From Pontibacter kalidii (GTDB taxonomy: Bacteria; Bacteroidota; Bacteroidia; Cytophagales; Hymenobacteraceae): a stretch of DNA of 64,000 nucleotides. Positions 1 to 10,142 of the stretch are shown here, in pieces. The translations under genes and the position numbers were made by a program. The stretch is from positions 2,482,501 through 2,546,500 of the forward strand of contig NZ_CP111079.1 of assembly GCF_026278245.1 (NCBI RefSeq). Reading direction: 5' to 3'. Each line of letters opens with the position of its first letter. Position 1 is the first letter of the stretch. The notes beneath the pieces are model-generated. The model worked only from the letters and a program-made list of their open reading frames with translations, ran no database searches and was not told the DNA's origin.

Positions 1-2402
1 TGTCGTGGGGCGGCACGGGCTATTCGAAGTTCGAGCAGGATGTGATCAACTATGCGGCGCTGGAGAAAGATGTGGTGATCGTGGCGTCGGGCGGCAACAC
101 CAACGCCTTCCTCGATTTTTACCCCGCCTCCTATAATAATGTAATATCGGTGGGGGGAGCCAACAACAAGGATGTAAAGTTCAAGGACCATACCTATAGC
201 TATAACATCGACTTGATCTCCCCAAGCAATAACATTTACAGCACCTCGCAGTCCGGCGACAACAAGTATGGCAATGTAGGTGGCACCTCCTTTGCCGCCC
301 CCACGGTAGCCGGTGGCGCAGCCCTTGTACGCGCCCGTTTTCCGGAGCTAAACGCCAGGCAGGTGGCCGAGCGCCTGCGGGCCAGTACCGACGGTATTTA
401 TACGTTAGACGGCAACCAGGCTTACCTGGAGATGCTGGGCACCGGCCGCTTCAACCTGAAGAAGGCGCTGAAGGGGGATCACCTGAAATCGGTGCGCTGC
501 CTGTCGTTTGCCCCCTCTCCTAACCAAAGCCTGGTTGCCGGCAGCACCGTAACCCTGGATGCCAGCTTTATCAATTACCTCGCGCCGGTGGAAGGCCTGC
601 AGGTAACGCTTACCTCCCTCTCGCCGCACATAAGTATAACACAGGGCAATGCCAGCCTCGGCAGCCTTGGCACGATGGCTAACGCCTCCACACGCGACCC
701 TTTTGTGATCAAGATATCGAAAGACACTCCTCCTAACCACAAAATTTACCTGCGCCTGGGCTATACCGATGGCACCTACAGCGATTTTCAGCACTTCCCG
801 CTGATCATCAACCTGAACTTTGCCACCCTGACGGCCAACAACCTGCACCTGTCGCTGAACAGCGAGGGCAACATTGGCTACAACGGCCTGAACATGAGCC
901 AGGGAGTGGGTGTGAAGTATAAAAACGGCGCCTCGATGCTGTTTGAGGGCGGGCTTATACTTTCTGCGGATAGCGGCAAAGTGGCTGATAACGTCCATAA
1001 CGGGTCGTGGCAAAACAGCCGGGGCTTTAAGCCACTCATGCTGACCAGGCCCTACTTCAACACCAAACTCGCTGACCAGGAACTGCGGGGCCTGATGGAG
1101 ACAAAGGTGGAGGGGCACCCGGAGGTGGAGGTGAAAACCCTGGCCTATGCCTGGGCCGACACGCCTGACCAGGATTACGTGATTCTGGAGTACCAGCTTA
1201 CCAACAGATCCGCAGAGGCTATCCCTTACCTGCATGCCGGCCTCTTTGCCGACTGGGATATTGGCAACTATACCGAGAACAAAGCCGGCTGGAACGAGGA
1301 ACTGCAGCTGGGCTACGCTTACCACGCCTATTCCCCATTACCATATGCCGGCATTAAGTTGCTGACGCCGGAGAAGAACCCCATCTACCACGCCATCGAC
1401 AACATTGGCAGCAACGACTCTACCGTTACCGTGGATGATGGCTTTACAGCTGCCGAGAAGTATAAAATTATCTCTAAAGGCGTGAGCCGCAAGCAGGCGG
1501 GCGGCAAGTATGGAAACAGCATCTCGCATATACTGGGTGCCACCGCACTGGACCTGGCGCCCGGCCAGACCAAAACCATTGCCTTTGCCATACTGGCCGG
1601 CGATGACCTGGAAGCACTGCAGCAGCATGCCCACGCGGCGCAGCAGAAGTATAAAAGTATAAAATCGGGCCCGGCGCCTGAGCCAATGGCAATCCAGACA
1701 TGCCTTGCCGAAGCAGTGGTGATAAGCCCGCAGGGCGGCAGCTCCTTTAACTTTTACTCCGACGCTTCCGGCACCGGACTGTTAGCTACCGGGGCAAGTT
1801 ATACCATCAGCGAGGCCACCGGAAACAACACCATCTATGTAGCTAACGCCGACTCTATGTACCTGAGCAAGCTGGTGCCGATGGACGTGCAGGTGTTGCC
1901 GGCATCAGAGGCTGGCTTCAGGAGTCCCATAGCGTATGCCAGAGTAAAAAAGGCCGTTCTGTTCGAGGATATAAGCAAAAACGCCCATGCCTGGCACTGG
2001 GATTTCGGGGATGGCAACCAATCCACAGAGCGTAGTCCTGCGCACGTCTACCAGCAACCGGGCAGCTATACGGTCACCCTCACGGTAACGAACATCCTCG
2101 AGTGCACGCGCAGCTCTTATCAGCAGGTTCTGGATGTCTACGATGTGACTCCAACGCTATACCCGAACCCTGCCGTTGGGAACATTACGCTGAGCCTGAC
2201 CGGGCCGCCCACAGAATCCCGAAGCTCCATACCAGAACTAAGACTGACGGACATGACGGGTAAGACAATGGCAGCTGTTCCCATGTCTGCCTCCAGCACG
2301 CAGTTGCAGTACGACCTGAGCAACCTAAGAGCCGGTGTCTACATTGCGCACATCACCTATCAAGGAGAAACGTATGTGGAACGGGTGCTGGTAAGGAAGT
2401 AG
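1..2402 (+). CDS. Secreted subtilisin-like (S8) protease with PKD and T9SS type A sorting domain, 5' truncated
   Basis: The reading frame is open to the window edge (first full codon at base 3), so the signal peptide, propeptide and the catalytic Asp and His lie outside. Seen: an SWGG motif at the very start, the oxyanion Asn in ASGGN, and the catalytic Ser in GGTSFAAP (about codon 97 of the visible frame). About 500 residues of beta-rich sequence follow, then a PKD-like domain (WDFGDGNQS, followed by SYTVTLTVTN) and a C-terminal domain of about 75 residues starting at LYPNP and ending VERVLVRK. The last is the usual T9SS type A sorting signal, so the protein is predicted to be exported and anchored at or released from the outer membrane. 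A GTG at 42 is an internal codon, not the start. It is convergent with aconitase across a shared terminator. Substrate unknown. Confidence 0.9.
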   Translation, partial: SWGGTGYSKFEQDVINYAALEKDVVIVASGGNTNAFLDFYPASYNNVISVGGANNKDVKFKDHTYSYNIDLISPSNNIYSTSQSGDNKYGNVGGTSFAAPTVAGGAALVRARFPELNARQVAERLRASTDGIYTLDGNQAYLEMLGTGRFNLKKALKGDHLKSVRCLSFAPSPNQSLVAGSTVTLDASFINYLAPVEGLQVTLTSLSPHISITQGNASLGSLGTMANASTRDPFVIKISKDTPPNHKIYLRLGYTDGTYSDFQHFPLIINLNFATLTANNLHLSLNSEGNIGYNGLNMSQGVGVKYKNGASMLFEGGLILSADSGKVADNVHNGSWQNSRGFKPLMLTRPYFNTKLADQELRGLMETKVEGHPEVEVKTLAYAWADTPDQDYVILEYQLTNRSAEAIPYLHAGLFADWDIGNYTENKAGWNEELQLGYAYHAYSPLPYAGIKLLTPEKNPIYHAIDNIGSNDSTVTVDDGFTAAEKYKIISKGVSRKQAGGKYGNSISHILGATALDLAPGQTKTIAFAILAGDDLEALQQHAHAAQQKYKSIKSGPAPEPMAIQTCLAEAVVISPQGGSSFNFYSDASGTGLLATGASYTISEATGNNTIYVANADSMYLSKLVPMDVQVLPASEAGFRSPIAYARVKKAVLFEDISKNAHAWHWDFGDGNQSTERSPAHVYQQPGSYTVTLTVTNILECTRSSYQQVLDVYDVTPTLYPNPAVGNITLSLTGPPTESRSSIPELRLTDMTGKTMAAVPMSASSTQLQYDLSNLRAGVYIAHITYQGETYVERVLVRK

Positions 2403-2489
2403 GTTTTCTAAAGAGAAAGCGGGACAACTCCGTGAAAGTCACCTGTGTTCAAAGTATAAGGCTCCTCCTTCTCACACCAACGAAATAAA

Positions 2490-2517
2490 AAAGGCCCCAC
2501 CAACTGGCGGGGCCTTT
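2490..2517. terminator. Bidirectional intrinsic terminator
   Basis: Perfect 9-bp arms (AAAGGCCCC / GGGGCCTTT) with an extra inner CCA/TGG pairing, with an A-run upstream and a T-run downstream. It lies between the convergent protease and aconitase genes and can serve both. Confidence 0.85.
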
Positions 2518-2542
2518 CTGTTTATACTTGACAGCTTAGCAA

Positions 2543-4816
2543 TTAAGCGTTTTGCTTTTGCTGCTGACGGATCAGGTTAAGGGCAGAACCGGCTTTGAAC
2601 CACGCGATCTGGCCTTCGTTGTAGGTGTGGTTTACCAAGAAGCTGTCCTGAGAACCATCTTTGTGGTGCAGAACTACTTTCAGCGGCTGACCTGGCGTAA
2701 AGTTCTCCAGACCCAGGATATCGATGGTATCTGTCTCCTCGATCAGGTCGTAATCCGCCTTGTTGGCAAAGGTAAGCCCCAGCATGCCCTGCTTCTTCAG
2801 GTTGGTCTCGTGGATACGCGCGAAAGACTTCACAATAACGGCACGAACGCCCAGGTGGCGTGGCTCCATGGCGGCGTGCTCACGGGAAGAGCCCTCGCCA
2901 TAGTTCTCGTCGCCAACTACCACAGTTCCGATGCCGGCAGCCTTATATGTACGGGCTGTAGCAGGCACCGTGTCATACCCACGGGTCATGTCGTTGTACA
3001 CGCTGTTTGCCTCGCCGTTGAAAGCGTTGATGGCACCGATCAACATGTTGTTCGAGATGTTGTCGAGGTGGCCACGGTACTTCAACCACGGGCCTGCCAT
3101 GGAGATGTGGTCCGTAGTACACTTACCCTGTGCTTTGATGAGGAGTTTCAGGCCTTTCAGGTCTGTGCCTTCCCATGGCTTAAAGCCTTCCAGCAGTTGC
3201 AGACGGTCAGAACCCGGGTCTACAACAACTTCTACCGTGCTGCCATCCTCGGCTGGAGCAATGTAGCCTGCGTCTTCTACAGCAAAGCCCTGCGTTGGCA
3301 ACTCAATGCCTCGCGGCTCATCCAGCTTTACCTGCTGGCCATCTCTGTTGGTCAGGGTATCGGTAAGCGGGTTGAAGGTTAAGTCACCGGCAATAGCGAA
3401 AGCAGTTACGATCTCTGGTGAGGCCACGAACGCGTGTGTGTTCGGGTTACCATCATTACGCTTGGCAAAGTTACGGTTGAACGAAGTGATGATAGAGTTT
3501 TTGCGGGTTGGATCATCTGTATGACGCGCCCACTGGCCGATGCACGGACCACAGGCGTTAGCCAATACCACACCACCCATCTCTGCAAAGGTATCTAACA
3601 GGCCGTCGCGGGCAGTGGTGTAACGTACCAGTTCAGAGCCAGGCGTAATCGTGAACTCAGCTTTTGCCTCCAGGTTTTTTTCCACCGCTTGGGCTGCGAT
3701 AGAAGCAGAGCGCGTGATGTCCTCGTAAGAGGAGTTTGTACAAGAACCAATCAGACCTACTTCCAGCTTAGCTGGCCAGCCATGCTCTTTCACAACAGCA
3801 GCGAACTGGGAGATTGGCCAGGCCGCGTCCGGCGTGAATGGACCGTTTACGTGTGGCTCCAGTGTGTTCAGGTCGATCTCGATCAGTTGATCGTAGAAGG
3901 CAGCCGGGTCGGCGTATACTTCGTCGTCGGCACGCAGGTGCTGCGCTACCTCGTCGGCCATCTGCACCACTTCCTCACGGTTAGTAGAGTTCAGGTAAGC
4001 ACGCATGCTGTTGTCGTAAGCAAATACCGAGGTAGTTGCGCCGATCTCTGCACCCATGTTGCAAATAGTACCTTTACCAGTACAAGACATAGACTCAGCA
4101 CCTTCGCCGAAGTACTCCACAATAGCGCCTGTACCACCTTTTACAGTCAGGATTCCAGCCACTTTCAGGATCACGTCTTTCGGAGATGTCCAGCCGCTCA
4201 TCTTACCGGTCAGCTTAACACCGATCACTTTCGGGAACTTCAGTTCCCAAGGCATGCCGGCCATCACGTCTACGGCATCAGCGCCACCCACACCAATTGC
4301 TACCATACCCAGACCACCGGCGTTAGGCGTGTGTGAGTCCGTACCGATCATCATACCGCCCGGGAAAGCGTAGTTCTCCAGCACTACCTGGTGGATGATA
4401 CCAGCACCTGGCTTCCAGAAGCCGATGCCATACTTGTTAGATACAGAAGCAAGGAAATCATAAACTTCCTTGTTCTCGTTGTAAGCGTCCTGCAAGTCTG
4501 AGTCAGCGCCAACACGAGCCTGGATCAGGTGGTCGCAGTGTACGGTAGATGGTACTGCCACCGTTGGCTTACCCGCTTGCATGAACTGAAGCAAGGCCAT
4601 CTGTGCCGTGGCATCCTGCATGGCTACCCTGTCCGGCGCGAAGTCCACATAAGACTGGCCACGCTCGTGTGCCCCTGTAGCCGACCCCTCGTATAGGTGT
4701 GAATACAGGATCTTCTCTGTCAGGGTGAGCGGTCTGCCAACTTTGTTACGGGCAGCTGTCACGCGCTCTTCCATGCCGGCATATACCGCCTTGATCATTT
4801 CTAAATCAAATGCCAT
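2543..4816 (-). CDS. acn: Aconitate hydratase (mitochondrial-type)
   Basis: Interconverts citrate and isocitrate in the TCA cycle through a [4Fe-4S] cluster. At 757 residues it has the length of the mitochondrial-type aconitase usual in Bacteroidota, shorter than AcnA or AcnB of enterobacteria. The three cluster cysteines are seen: C359 in IGSCTNSS, and C422 and C425 in ACGPCIGQW. Other family signatures are [14 protein letters not shown] near residue 157 and the swivel-domain motif GEGSSREHA in the C-terminal part. The ATG start gives the expected N-terminus. It is monocistronic: the shared terminator lies downstream, and a divergent spacer with a promoter-like box lies upstream. Confidence 0.97.
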   Translation of the reverse strand: MAFDLEMIKAVYAGMEERVTAARNKVGRPLTLTEKILYSHLYEGSATGAHERGQSYVDFAPDRVAMQDATAQMALLQFMQAGKPTVAVPSTVHCDHLIQARVGADSDLQDAYNENKEVYDFLASVSNKYGIGFWKPGAGIIHQVVLENYAFPGGMMIGTDSHTPNAGGLGMVAIGVGGADAVDVMAGMPWELKFPKVIGVKLTGKMSGWTSPKDVILKVAGILTVKGGTGAIVEYFGEGAESMSCTGKGTICNMGAEIGATTSVFAYDNSMRAYLNSTNREEVVQMADEVAQHLRADDEVYADPAAFYDQLIEIDLNTLEPHVNGPFTPDAAWPISQFAAVVKEHGWPAKLEVGLIGSCTNSSYEDITRSASIAAQAVEKNLEAKAEFTITPGSELVRYTTARDGLLDTFAEMGGVVLANACGPCIGQWARHTDDPTRKNSIITSFNRNFAKRNDGNPNTHAFVASPEIVTAFAIAGDLTFNPLTDTLTNRDGQQVKLDEPRGIELPTQGFAVEDAGYIAPAEDGSTVEVVVDPGSDRLQLLEGFKPWEGTDLKGLKLLIKAQGKCTTDHISMAGPWLKYRGHLDNISNNMLIGAINAFNGEANSVYNDMTRGYDTVPATARTYKAAGIGTVVVGDENYGEGSSREHAAMEPRHLGVRAVIVKSFARIHETNLKKQGMLGLTFANKADYDLIEETDTIDILGLENFTPGQPLKVVLHHKDGSQDSFLVNHTYNEGQIAWFKAGSALNLIRQQQKQNA

Positions 4817-4861
4817 AGTTTTGCTATTGTTAGTGTTTTATACTCTATTTTATGAAGTTCA

Positions 4862-4869
4862 CAAATGTA
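4862..4869 (-). promoter_or_regulatory. Candidate -7 box for aconitase
   Basis: Reads TACATTTG on the minus strand, matching the Bacteroidota TAnnTTTG element, about 45 bp before the start codon. The identical octamer is used at the mraZ promoter. No clear TTG stands at -33, so the call rests on one element. Confidence 0.5.
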
Positions 4870-5046
4870 CGAAAACTATATATCTCTAAAAACATAAGCC
4901 TTCACGAATATAAGTTGCTACATTTATTAGGCATGAAGAAGAACCGGAATGCGGATTCTTCTTTCTTATCTATACTTTTGCAGCTCAGAAACTGAGATAG
5001 TCCGTAACCTGAAACATCACTTAATAATACCTATACCGGCCTTATT

Positions 5047-6258
5047 TTGTTTTTAGTACTGCTGGTAACATCCTGTAATTCTATGACATCCACCAACAAT
5101 ACCATTAAGGCCGGCAGCTGGCGCGTAGCCCTGCAACATGCCGGGGGCAAAGAGATACCTTTTATCATGGAGGCCGTGGAGAAAGGCGGCAAAACCATAC
5201 TGTTCCTGGTAAATGGCGAGGAACGCATCTTGGTAGACGATATCCGGCAGGAAGGCGGATCGGTAAAAATCGGACTTCATATTTTTGATGCCGACCTGAT
5301 TGCGAAAGTAGAGGGCGGTAAAATGACTGGCCACTTTGTGAAGAACGACACCCCCGAGCCATACGCCGTACCCTTTACGGCGGAGCACGGCAAAGAAAAC
5401 CGATTTGAAACGAAGCCCGCCCCTGCCACTTTTGATTTTGGCGGGAAGTGGGAAGTACTGTTCACGCCACGCGAGGGTAAAAGCTATAAGGCCATCGGGT
5501 TGTTTGCGCAACAGGATAACCACCTGACAGGCACCTTCATGACCGAAACAGGCGACTACCGCTACCTGGAGGGGCAGGTGGCCGGTGACGAGCTGCGGCT
5601 TTCTGCCTTCGATGGTAACCACGCTTACCTGTTCACGGCCACGCCGGACAACGACGGCACCCTGAACGGGCACTTTTTCGCGGGCATGAAGGGCTATGAA
5701 AGCTGGACCGCCAGACGAAACCCTGCCATCAGACTGGCCAGCGCCGACGCGCTCACGTTCCTGAAGCCCGGCTACGACACGCTTTCGTTCATGCTCCCGA
5801 ACCTGGAGGGCAAGCAGGTGTCGCTCTCTGATGACAAGTATAAAGGCAAAGTAGTGCTCGTGCAGTTACTGGCTTCCTGGTGCCCGAACTGCATGGATAG
5901 CACCAATTTCCTGGCGCCTTACTTTGATCAAAACAAGGAACGCGGCCTGGAGATCATCGGCCTTGGTTTTGAGCGCAGTCCGGAGTTTGACAAAGCTGCC
6001 GCCCGCCTGAAAAAGATGCAGGAGCGCCTGCACGTGAACTATGATTTGCTGGTAGCCGGAACCGCAGACAAAGAAGCCGCCGCGAGCTTGCTTCCGGCCC
6101 TCAACCACGTCCTCTCCTTCCCCACCACCATCTTCATCGGCCGCGACGGCAATGTACGTAAGATCCATACCGGCTTCTCCGGTCCCGGCACAGGCAAGTA
6201 CTTCGAGGAGTTTGTGGCTGACTTTAACAAGACGATGGAGCAATTGCTGGCGGAGTAA
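5047..6258 (+). CDS. TlpA-like thioredoxin-fold lipoprotein
   Basis: Predicted periplasm-facing lipoprotein thiol-disulfide oxidoreductase. The N-terminus is a short hydrophobic stretch ending in an LVTSC lipobox. Residues 25-235 are a beta-rich region of unknown function typical of bacteroidete TlpA-like proteins; residues 240-403 are a thioredoxin fold with the redox pair in ASWCPNC (C279, C282). Start choice is unsatisfactory: no ATG or GTG exists in frame after the upstream TAA at 5005. TTG at 5047 is the only standard candidate and leaves the signal peptide without the usual basic residues, while ATT at 5044 is a non-standard alternative. A terminator follows directly. The redox partner cannot be told from context. 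Confidence 0.8.
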   Translation: MFLVLLVTSCNSMTSTNNTIKAGSWRVALQHAGGKEIPFIMEAVEKGGKTILFLVNGEERILVDDIRQEGGSVKIGLHIFDADLIAKVEGGKMTGHFVKNDTPEPYAVPFTAEHGKENRFETKPAPATFDFGGKWEVLFTPREGKSYKAIGLFAQQDNHLTGTFMTETGDYRYLEGQVAGDELRLSAFDGNHAYLFTATPDNDGTLNGHFFAGMKGYESWTARRNPAIRLASADALTFLKPGYDTLSFMLPNLEGKQVSLSDDKYKGKVVLVQLLASWCPNCMDSTNFLAPYFDQNKERGLEIIGLGFERSPEFDKAAARLKKMQERLHVNYDLLVAGTADKEAAASLLPALNHVLSFPTTIFIGRDGNVRKIHTGFSGPGTGKYFEEFVADFNKTMEQLLAE

Positions 6259-6306
6259 TTTTATTACTTGATAATCGCAGTTCGTCGATCGAAAAGTATA
6301 AAGTAG

Positions 6307-6335
6307 AAGGCCGTTGCTGTAAAAGCAACGGCCTT
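6307..6335 (+). terminator. Intrinsic terminator after the TlpA-like gene
   Basis: Perfect 12-bp arms (AAGGCCGTTGCT / AGCAACGGCCTT) around a 5-nt loop, followed by T residues, 50 bp after the stop codon. Confidence 0.85.
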
Positions 6336-7199
6336 TGCTTACCCGCAGTTTCAGACAGTAGTGCGTAACTTTCCTGCTGTGGATTTTCAAATTTCGCGTG
6401 AGTTATACTTATTCTTTCAACTTCATGGCGCAAGTCTTCAGGCTTGTGTCATGCTGTGGTGTCGAGTTTGCAACCTAATTGGCCCGCAGAGCCATGATTT
6501 AAAATTTGGCTATGCTTTTATACTTGCCGGTTTATACTTTACATCTCCCCATCGCTGGCGCGGGTTTGCAACCCGTGCCTACCTATCTTCTCGGATTTGC
6601 AATCCGAGTGGCTTGAAAAGCCATACTTTATACTTGAGCTATACTTTTATACTTTGGCAGTACTTCCGGTTCATACTTGCATAGCCTCTGCTTCCTTCAG
6701 CGTGAACTAAGGTATCTCTGCTAACTCCTGTTCATCCACGGCTTTACAACCTGCTCGTTTCACCTCTGGCTTTGGTGCTCTCCAGCCCGAGAGGGCTCGC
6801 CTTGGGGGTAGGGGCCCTCGATAAGGGTATCGCGCTGGGAGCTTTTCCTTTGCTCCTGACGTCGCAATGCCTCACTTCGTTCAGCACCGAAAAAACTCGC
6901 ATAGGCGCTCAACCCAAAGACTGGGATCAGATTTGATAGCCACCGCTGACGGAGCTCCAGCCAAGTCCCCCTTTGGAGGGGGCAGGGGGATGTTAATCGA
7001 CTGCGGAGAATTCCCCTCCTCAGAGGGGCCTGGGGTGGGTTTACACCTGTAGGGACAGGTCGCGACCTATCCGCGCAACGGCAGCAACTATGAAATTTAT
7101 ATACAGGCTCCCCTCCTTAGACAAGAAGGGGTTAGGGGTGGTTGGAGCCGTTACTGCAGAAACGCCCTCCCCTGTTCTTAGGGGAGGGCTGGGGTGGGG
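6336..7199. repeat. Gene-free repeat block A
   Basis: No credible gene: short open frames here are low-complexity translations of repeats. It contains (1) REP-like palindromes at 6431-6446 (CAAGTCTTCAGGCTTG), 6561-6575 (CGGGTTTGCAACCCG) and 6590-6608 (CTCGGATTTGCAATCCGAG), separated by TATACTT-rich linkers; (2) a roughly 170-bp GC-rich unit at about 6782-6955; (3) CCCCTCC/GGAGGGG palindromic segments at about 6970-7046 and 7107-7201; (4) a GGACAGGTCGCGACCTATCC palindrome near 7056. Parts 1 and 2 recur in reverse complement and in the same relative order at 23.83-24.50 kb. Confidence 0.8.
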
Positions 7200-7817
7200 T
7201 TATTTTCGGAGCCTTATAATCCGAAATGTTCCACTCAAGGCCGCGGGCTCATTCAGCTCCTGGCGCAGCGATGTATGGCTAATGATGTTGCCTATACTTC
7301 TGTTGATGTCGGAGAAGAGGGTACTGGCAACTTGATTAAGTAGGCGCCGAAGTATAGATGGCTTCTGTCCATCGGGCAGGAACTTATCGAACACAATCAC
7401 CGTGCCGCCCGGCCTCAGCACCCGCTCCACCTCTTTGATGCAGGCCACCGGATCTGGAATCACGGCAAGTATGAGATGAAGTATAACCGCATCGAAAGAA
7501 GCATCGGCAAACGTTAACTGCTGCCCGTTCATCACGCGCGCGTTTACAGGTATGTGCAGCTCTTCGGCCCGTTGCTTTAGCTTGGTGATCATGCCAGGGG
7601 TGATGTCGATGGCGGTGAGGTGAGTATAGCCTTGCAGGTAAGGCAGGTCGAGGCCGGTGCCAGCGCCAAGGATAAGTATGGCATCGTTGGGCTTTGCCCC
7701 CAGTAGCCGCACCGAGCGCTCTCTATACTTCCGGAAAATGCGGTCGGCAATAAAATCGTAGACGGGCAGGTATAAAGTATACCGCAGGCGGTTCCAGTTG
7801 TTGGTGTTGAGGCTCAT
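7200..7817 (-). CDS. Class I SAM-dependent methyltransferase
   Basis: A 205-residue Rossmann-fold methyltransferase of the UbiE/Methyltransf_11 type. Seen: SAM-binding motif I (ILGAGTGLD, residues 49-57), an acidic residue ending strand 2 (TAIDITPGM), motif II/post-I region (DASFDAVILH), and LRPGGTVIVFDKF for motif III. The substrate is not predictable; related proteins methylate quinones, phospholipids or small metabolites. No operon partner: repeats lie on both sides. Its stop codon sits inside the GGGGTGGGGTTA end of a dispersed repeat, so the last few residues may have been shaped by repeat insertion. Confidence 0.85.
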   Translation of the reverse strand: MSLNTNNWNRLRYTLYLPVYDFIADRIFRKYRERSVRLLGAKPNDAILILGAGTGLDLPYLQGYTHLTAIDITPGMITKLKQRAEELHIPVNARVMNGQQLTFADASFDAVILHLILAVIPDPVACIKEVERVLRPGGTVIVFDKFLPDGQKPSILRRLLNQVASTLFSDINRSIGNIISHTSLRQELNEPAALSGTFRIIRLRK

Positions 7818-8039
7818 TTTTCCATAGGTTATTTTGCACGCACAAAGCTACCTATGGTTCCTATACTGCCTGTTACAAAATTTCGGTTGAGGTTTACAGA
7901 AGTATAAGATGAACGCGATTACTTCGCAGTATTTGGGGATCCTGTGAGCGACTGAACCAGGGTTTAAAGGAAAAAAACAGGATGAGCTTTATACTTTACT
8001 AGCGTCAAAACCCGGTGCAAGCATGATAGTAACCGGCCG

Positions 8040-8080
8040 AGCCTATCGCACGGACAGGTCACAACCTGCCCCTACACAGC
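8040..8080. repeat. Copy of the GGACAGGTC palindrome repeat
   Basis: GGACAGGTCACAACCTGCCC flanked by CGCAC and TACACAG is the reverse complement, with a few changes, of the unit at 7048-7078. The rest of the 7818-8110 spacer shows nothing else recognisable. Confidence 0.6.
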
Positions 8081-8110
8081 AATTCAACCATTTGTAATCA
8101 ACAATTAAGT

Positions 8111-9088
8111 CTACTTCTCCCGCTCTATAGTATAGGCAATGAGCTGCTCGAGCGAGCGGCGGGACGGGTTGTCGGGGAAGGTATGCAGGATGGCCAGCGC
8201 CTCGGCATGGTAATGGTTCATCTGCTTAATCGTGTACGCAATGCCGCCGGAGTTCTTCACAAAGTCGATTACCTGCTGCACGCGCTTGTTGTCGCCGTTG
8301 TTGTTCTTCACGTTATAGATCACGCGGCGCTTGGTCAGCCAGTCGGCCTCGCGCAGGGCGTGAATCAGCGGCAGGGTCATCTTCTTTTCCTTGATGTCGA
8401 TGCCCACGGGCTTACCGATCTCAGCGGTGCCGTAGTCGAAAAGATCATCTTTAATCTGGAAAGCGATGCCTACTTTCTCCCCGAACAGACGCGCTTTCTC
8501 AATTTCTTCCTTACACGCACCGGCAGAGGCAGCACCCACGGCACAGCAGGAGGCAATTAAGGAGGCCGTTTTCTGACGTATGATGTCGAAGTATACGTCC
8601 TCGGTGATATCGAGGCGGCGGGCTTTCTCTATCTGCAGCAGCTCGCCCTCGCTCATCTCCTTCACCGCGTTCGATACGATCTTGAGCAGCTCGTAATCAT
8701 CGTTCTGCAGCGAGAGCAGCAGGCCTTTGGAGAGCAGGTAATCCCCCACCAATACGGCGATCTTGTTCTTCCAGAGGGCATTTACAGAAAAGAAGCCACG
8801 GCGGTAGTTGGCATCGTCCACCACGTCGTCGTGCACCAGGGTGGCCGTGTGCAGCAGCTCAATCAGGGCGGCGCCGCGGTAAGTGGCATCAGCTATATTC
8901 TCGTGGAAAAGCTTGGCTGTGAAGAACACGAACATAGGCCGCATCTGCTTTCCCTTGCGCTTCACGATGTAGCTCATGATCCGGTCCAGAAGTAAAACCC
9001 GGGTCTTCATGGAAGACCTGAACTTCTTCTCGAACTGCTGCATTTCGGACGCAATGGGCGCCTGTATTTCTTTTAGACTTATGCTCAT
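8111..9088 (-). CDS. ispB: Long-chain polyprenyl diphosphate synthase
   Basis: Trans-prenyltransferase that adds isopentenyl diphosphate to an allylic primer, supplying the isoprenoid tail for menaquinone. Seen: the first Asp-rich motif DDVVDD at residues 87-92, followed by the basic pair in NYRRG; the second Asp-rich motif DDLFD at 212-216; and GERK-region equivalents between them. Small residues just before the first Asp motif fit a long-chain product, but chain length cannot be fixed from sequence. The length of 325 residues is normal. It stands alone. The symbol is by family analogy; a quinone-tail synthase in this phylum would most likely make a C30-C40 product. Confidence 0.88.
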   Translation of the reverse strand: MSISLKEIQAPIASEMQQFEKKFRSSMKTRVLLLDRIMSYIVKRKGKQMRPMFVFFTAKLFHENIADATYRGAALIELLHTATLVHDDVVDDANYRRGFFSVNALWKNKIAVLVGDYLLSKGLLLSLQNDDYELLKIVSNAVKEMSEGELLQIEKARRLDITEDVYFDIIRQKTASLIASCCAVGAASAGACKEEIEKARLFGEKVGIAFQIKDDLFDYGTAEIGKPVGIDIKEKKMTLPLIHALREADWLTKRRVIYNVKNNNGDNKRVQQVIDFVKNSGGIAYTIKQMNHYHAEALAILHTFPDNPSRRSLEQLIAYTIEREK

Positions 9089-9296
9089 GTGTTAGGACCG
9101 CAATATTACGGCCTCCGGAAGTGCTTTCCAAGTGCGGGCTGCCAAAACCGTGTTTTATTGTTTTAATTGTTAAATTGCTGTCACGTGAATGGTTAACTTA
9201 ATGAGTTGTTAAATTGTTAAACAGGCTGCTGCACTTGCTGCCTTATCCTCGTAAAACAACCAACAATTAACCCTTTTGCTATCCAATCTTAAGAAT

Positions 9297-10142
9297 ATGA
9301 AAGTCGATTTTATAGTATACCCTGAGCATGGCCGCCCCTTTACAGCGGACGCCACCTACTGGCCCGACAGCACCCCGAAGCCGGTTGTCATCTTCGCCCA
9401 TGGCTTTAAAGGCTTTAAAGACTGGGGGCACTTTAACCTGCTGGCGACCTATTTTGCCAAGCAGGGGTTCGTGTTCATTAAATTTAACTTTGCCTACAAC
9501 GGCACCACGGTGGATAACCACGCTGACATGCACGACATGGAGGCCTTCGGACAGAACAACTTCAGCCTGGAACTCGACGACATGCAGGCCCTGGTCGAGC
9601 TGCTGCACTCCGAGAACCCTCCTATCGAGAGCAACGAACTGGACCTGAGCCGCCTTTACCTAATTGGCCACAGCCGTGGCGGAGGCGCTGTGATACTGAA
9701 GGCCGCTGAGGAACCGCGCGTAAAAGCCGTAGCCACCTGGGCGAGTGTGAACCGCTACGATAACCGCTGGGATGACCTGCAGATGGAGCAATGGAAGGAT
9801 AATGGCGTGCAATATGTGCAGAACGCCCGCACCGGTATGCAGATGCCGCTCTATTACCAGATCGTGGAGAACTTCACTGAAAACAAGTACCGCCTCGACA
9901 TACCGTCCGTGGTGAAACGCATGCAGCAGCCCCTACTCCTGCTGCACGGCGAGCAGGACGAAACGCTGCCTACTCAAATGGCCCGCGACCTGCAAAGCTG
10001 GAAACCTGATGCCGAGCTGCACCTGTTGCCAGACGCCGACCACTCCTTTGGGGGCAAGCACCCTTACGAGGAAAACGAATTACCCGAAGCTGCCCTAATG
10101 GCCGCCGAACTAAGCATAGACTTCTTCCGCCGCCATGCCTAA
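9297..10142 (+). CDS. Alpha/beta hydrolase
   Basis: Cytosolic serine hydrolase of the dienelactone hydrolase/prolyl-oligopeptidase-like superfamily, 281 residues from the ATG chosen here; a TTG at 9276 would add seven residues without improving the match. Seen: FAHGFKGFKDWG (oxyanion region), the nucleophile elbow GHSRGGG, the probable catalytic Asp in HGEQDETLP and the catalytic His in DADHSFGG. Its stop overlaps the folK start by 8 bases, so the two are likely co-translated, though no functional link is obvious. Substrate unknown. Confidence 0.85.
   Translation: MKVDFIVYPEHGRPFTADATYWPDSTPKPVVIFAHGFKGFKDWGHFNLLATYFAKQGFVFIKFNFAYNGTTVDNHADMHDMEAFGQNNFSLELDDMQALVELLHSENPPIESNELDLSRLYLIGHSRGGGAVILKAAEEPRVKAVATWASVNRYDNRWDDLQMEQWKDNGVQYVQNARTGMQMPLYYQIVENFTENKYRLDIPSVVKRMQQPLLLLHGEQDETLPTQMARDLQSWKPDAELHLLPDADHSFGGKHPYEENELPEAALMAAELSIDFFRRHA

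Noticed and set aside
405..1325. 306-codon open frame on the minus strand
   Set aside because: Antisense shadow of the S8 protease gene; the translation has no recognisable fold, while the plus-strand frame has clear motifs.
6400..6680. CRISPR array in repeat block A
   Set aside because: The palindromic units vary in length and sequence and are not separated by uniform spacers.
6361..6684. 107-codon open frame in repeat block A
   Set aside because: Translation of REP-like palindromes and TATACTT linkers; the peptide follows the repeats and not a fold.
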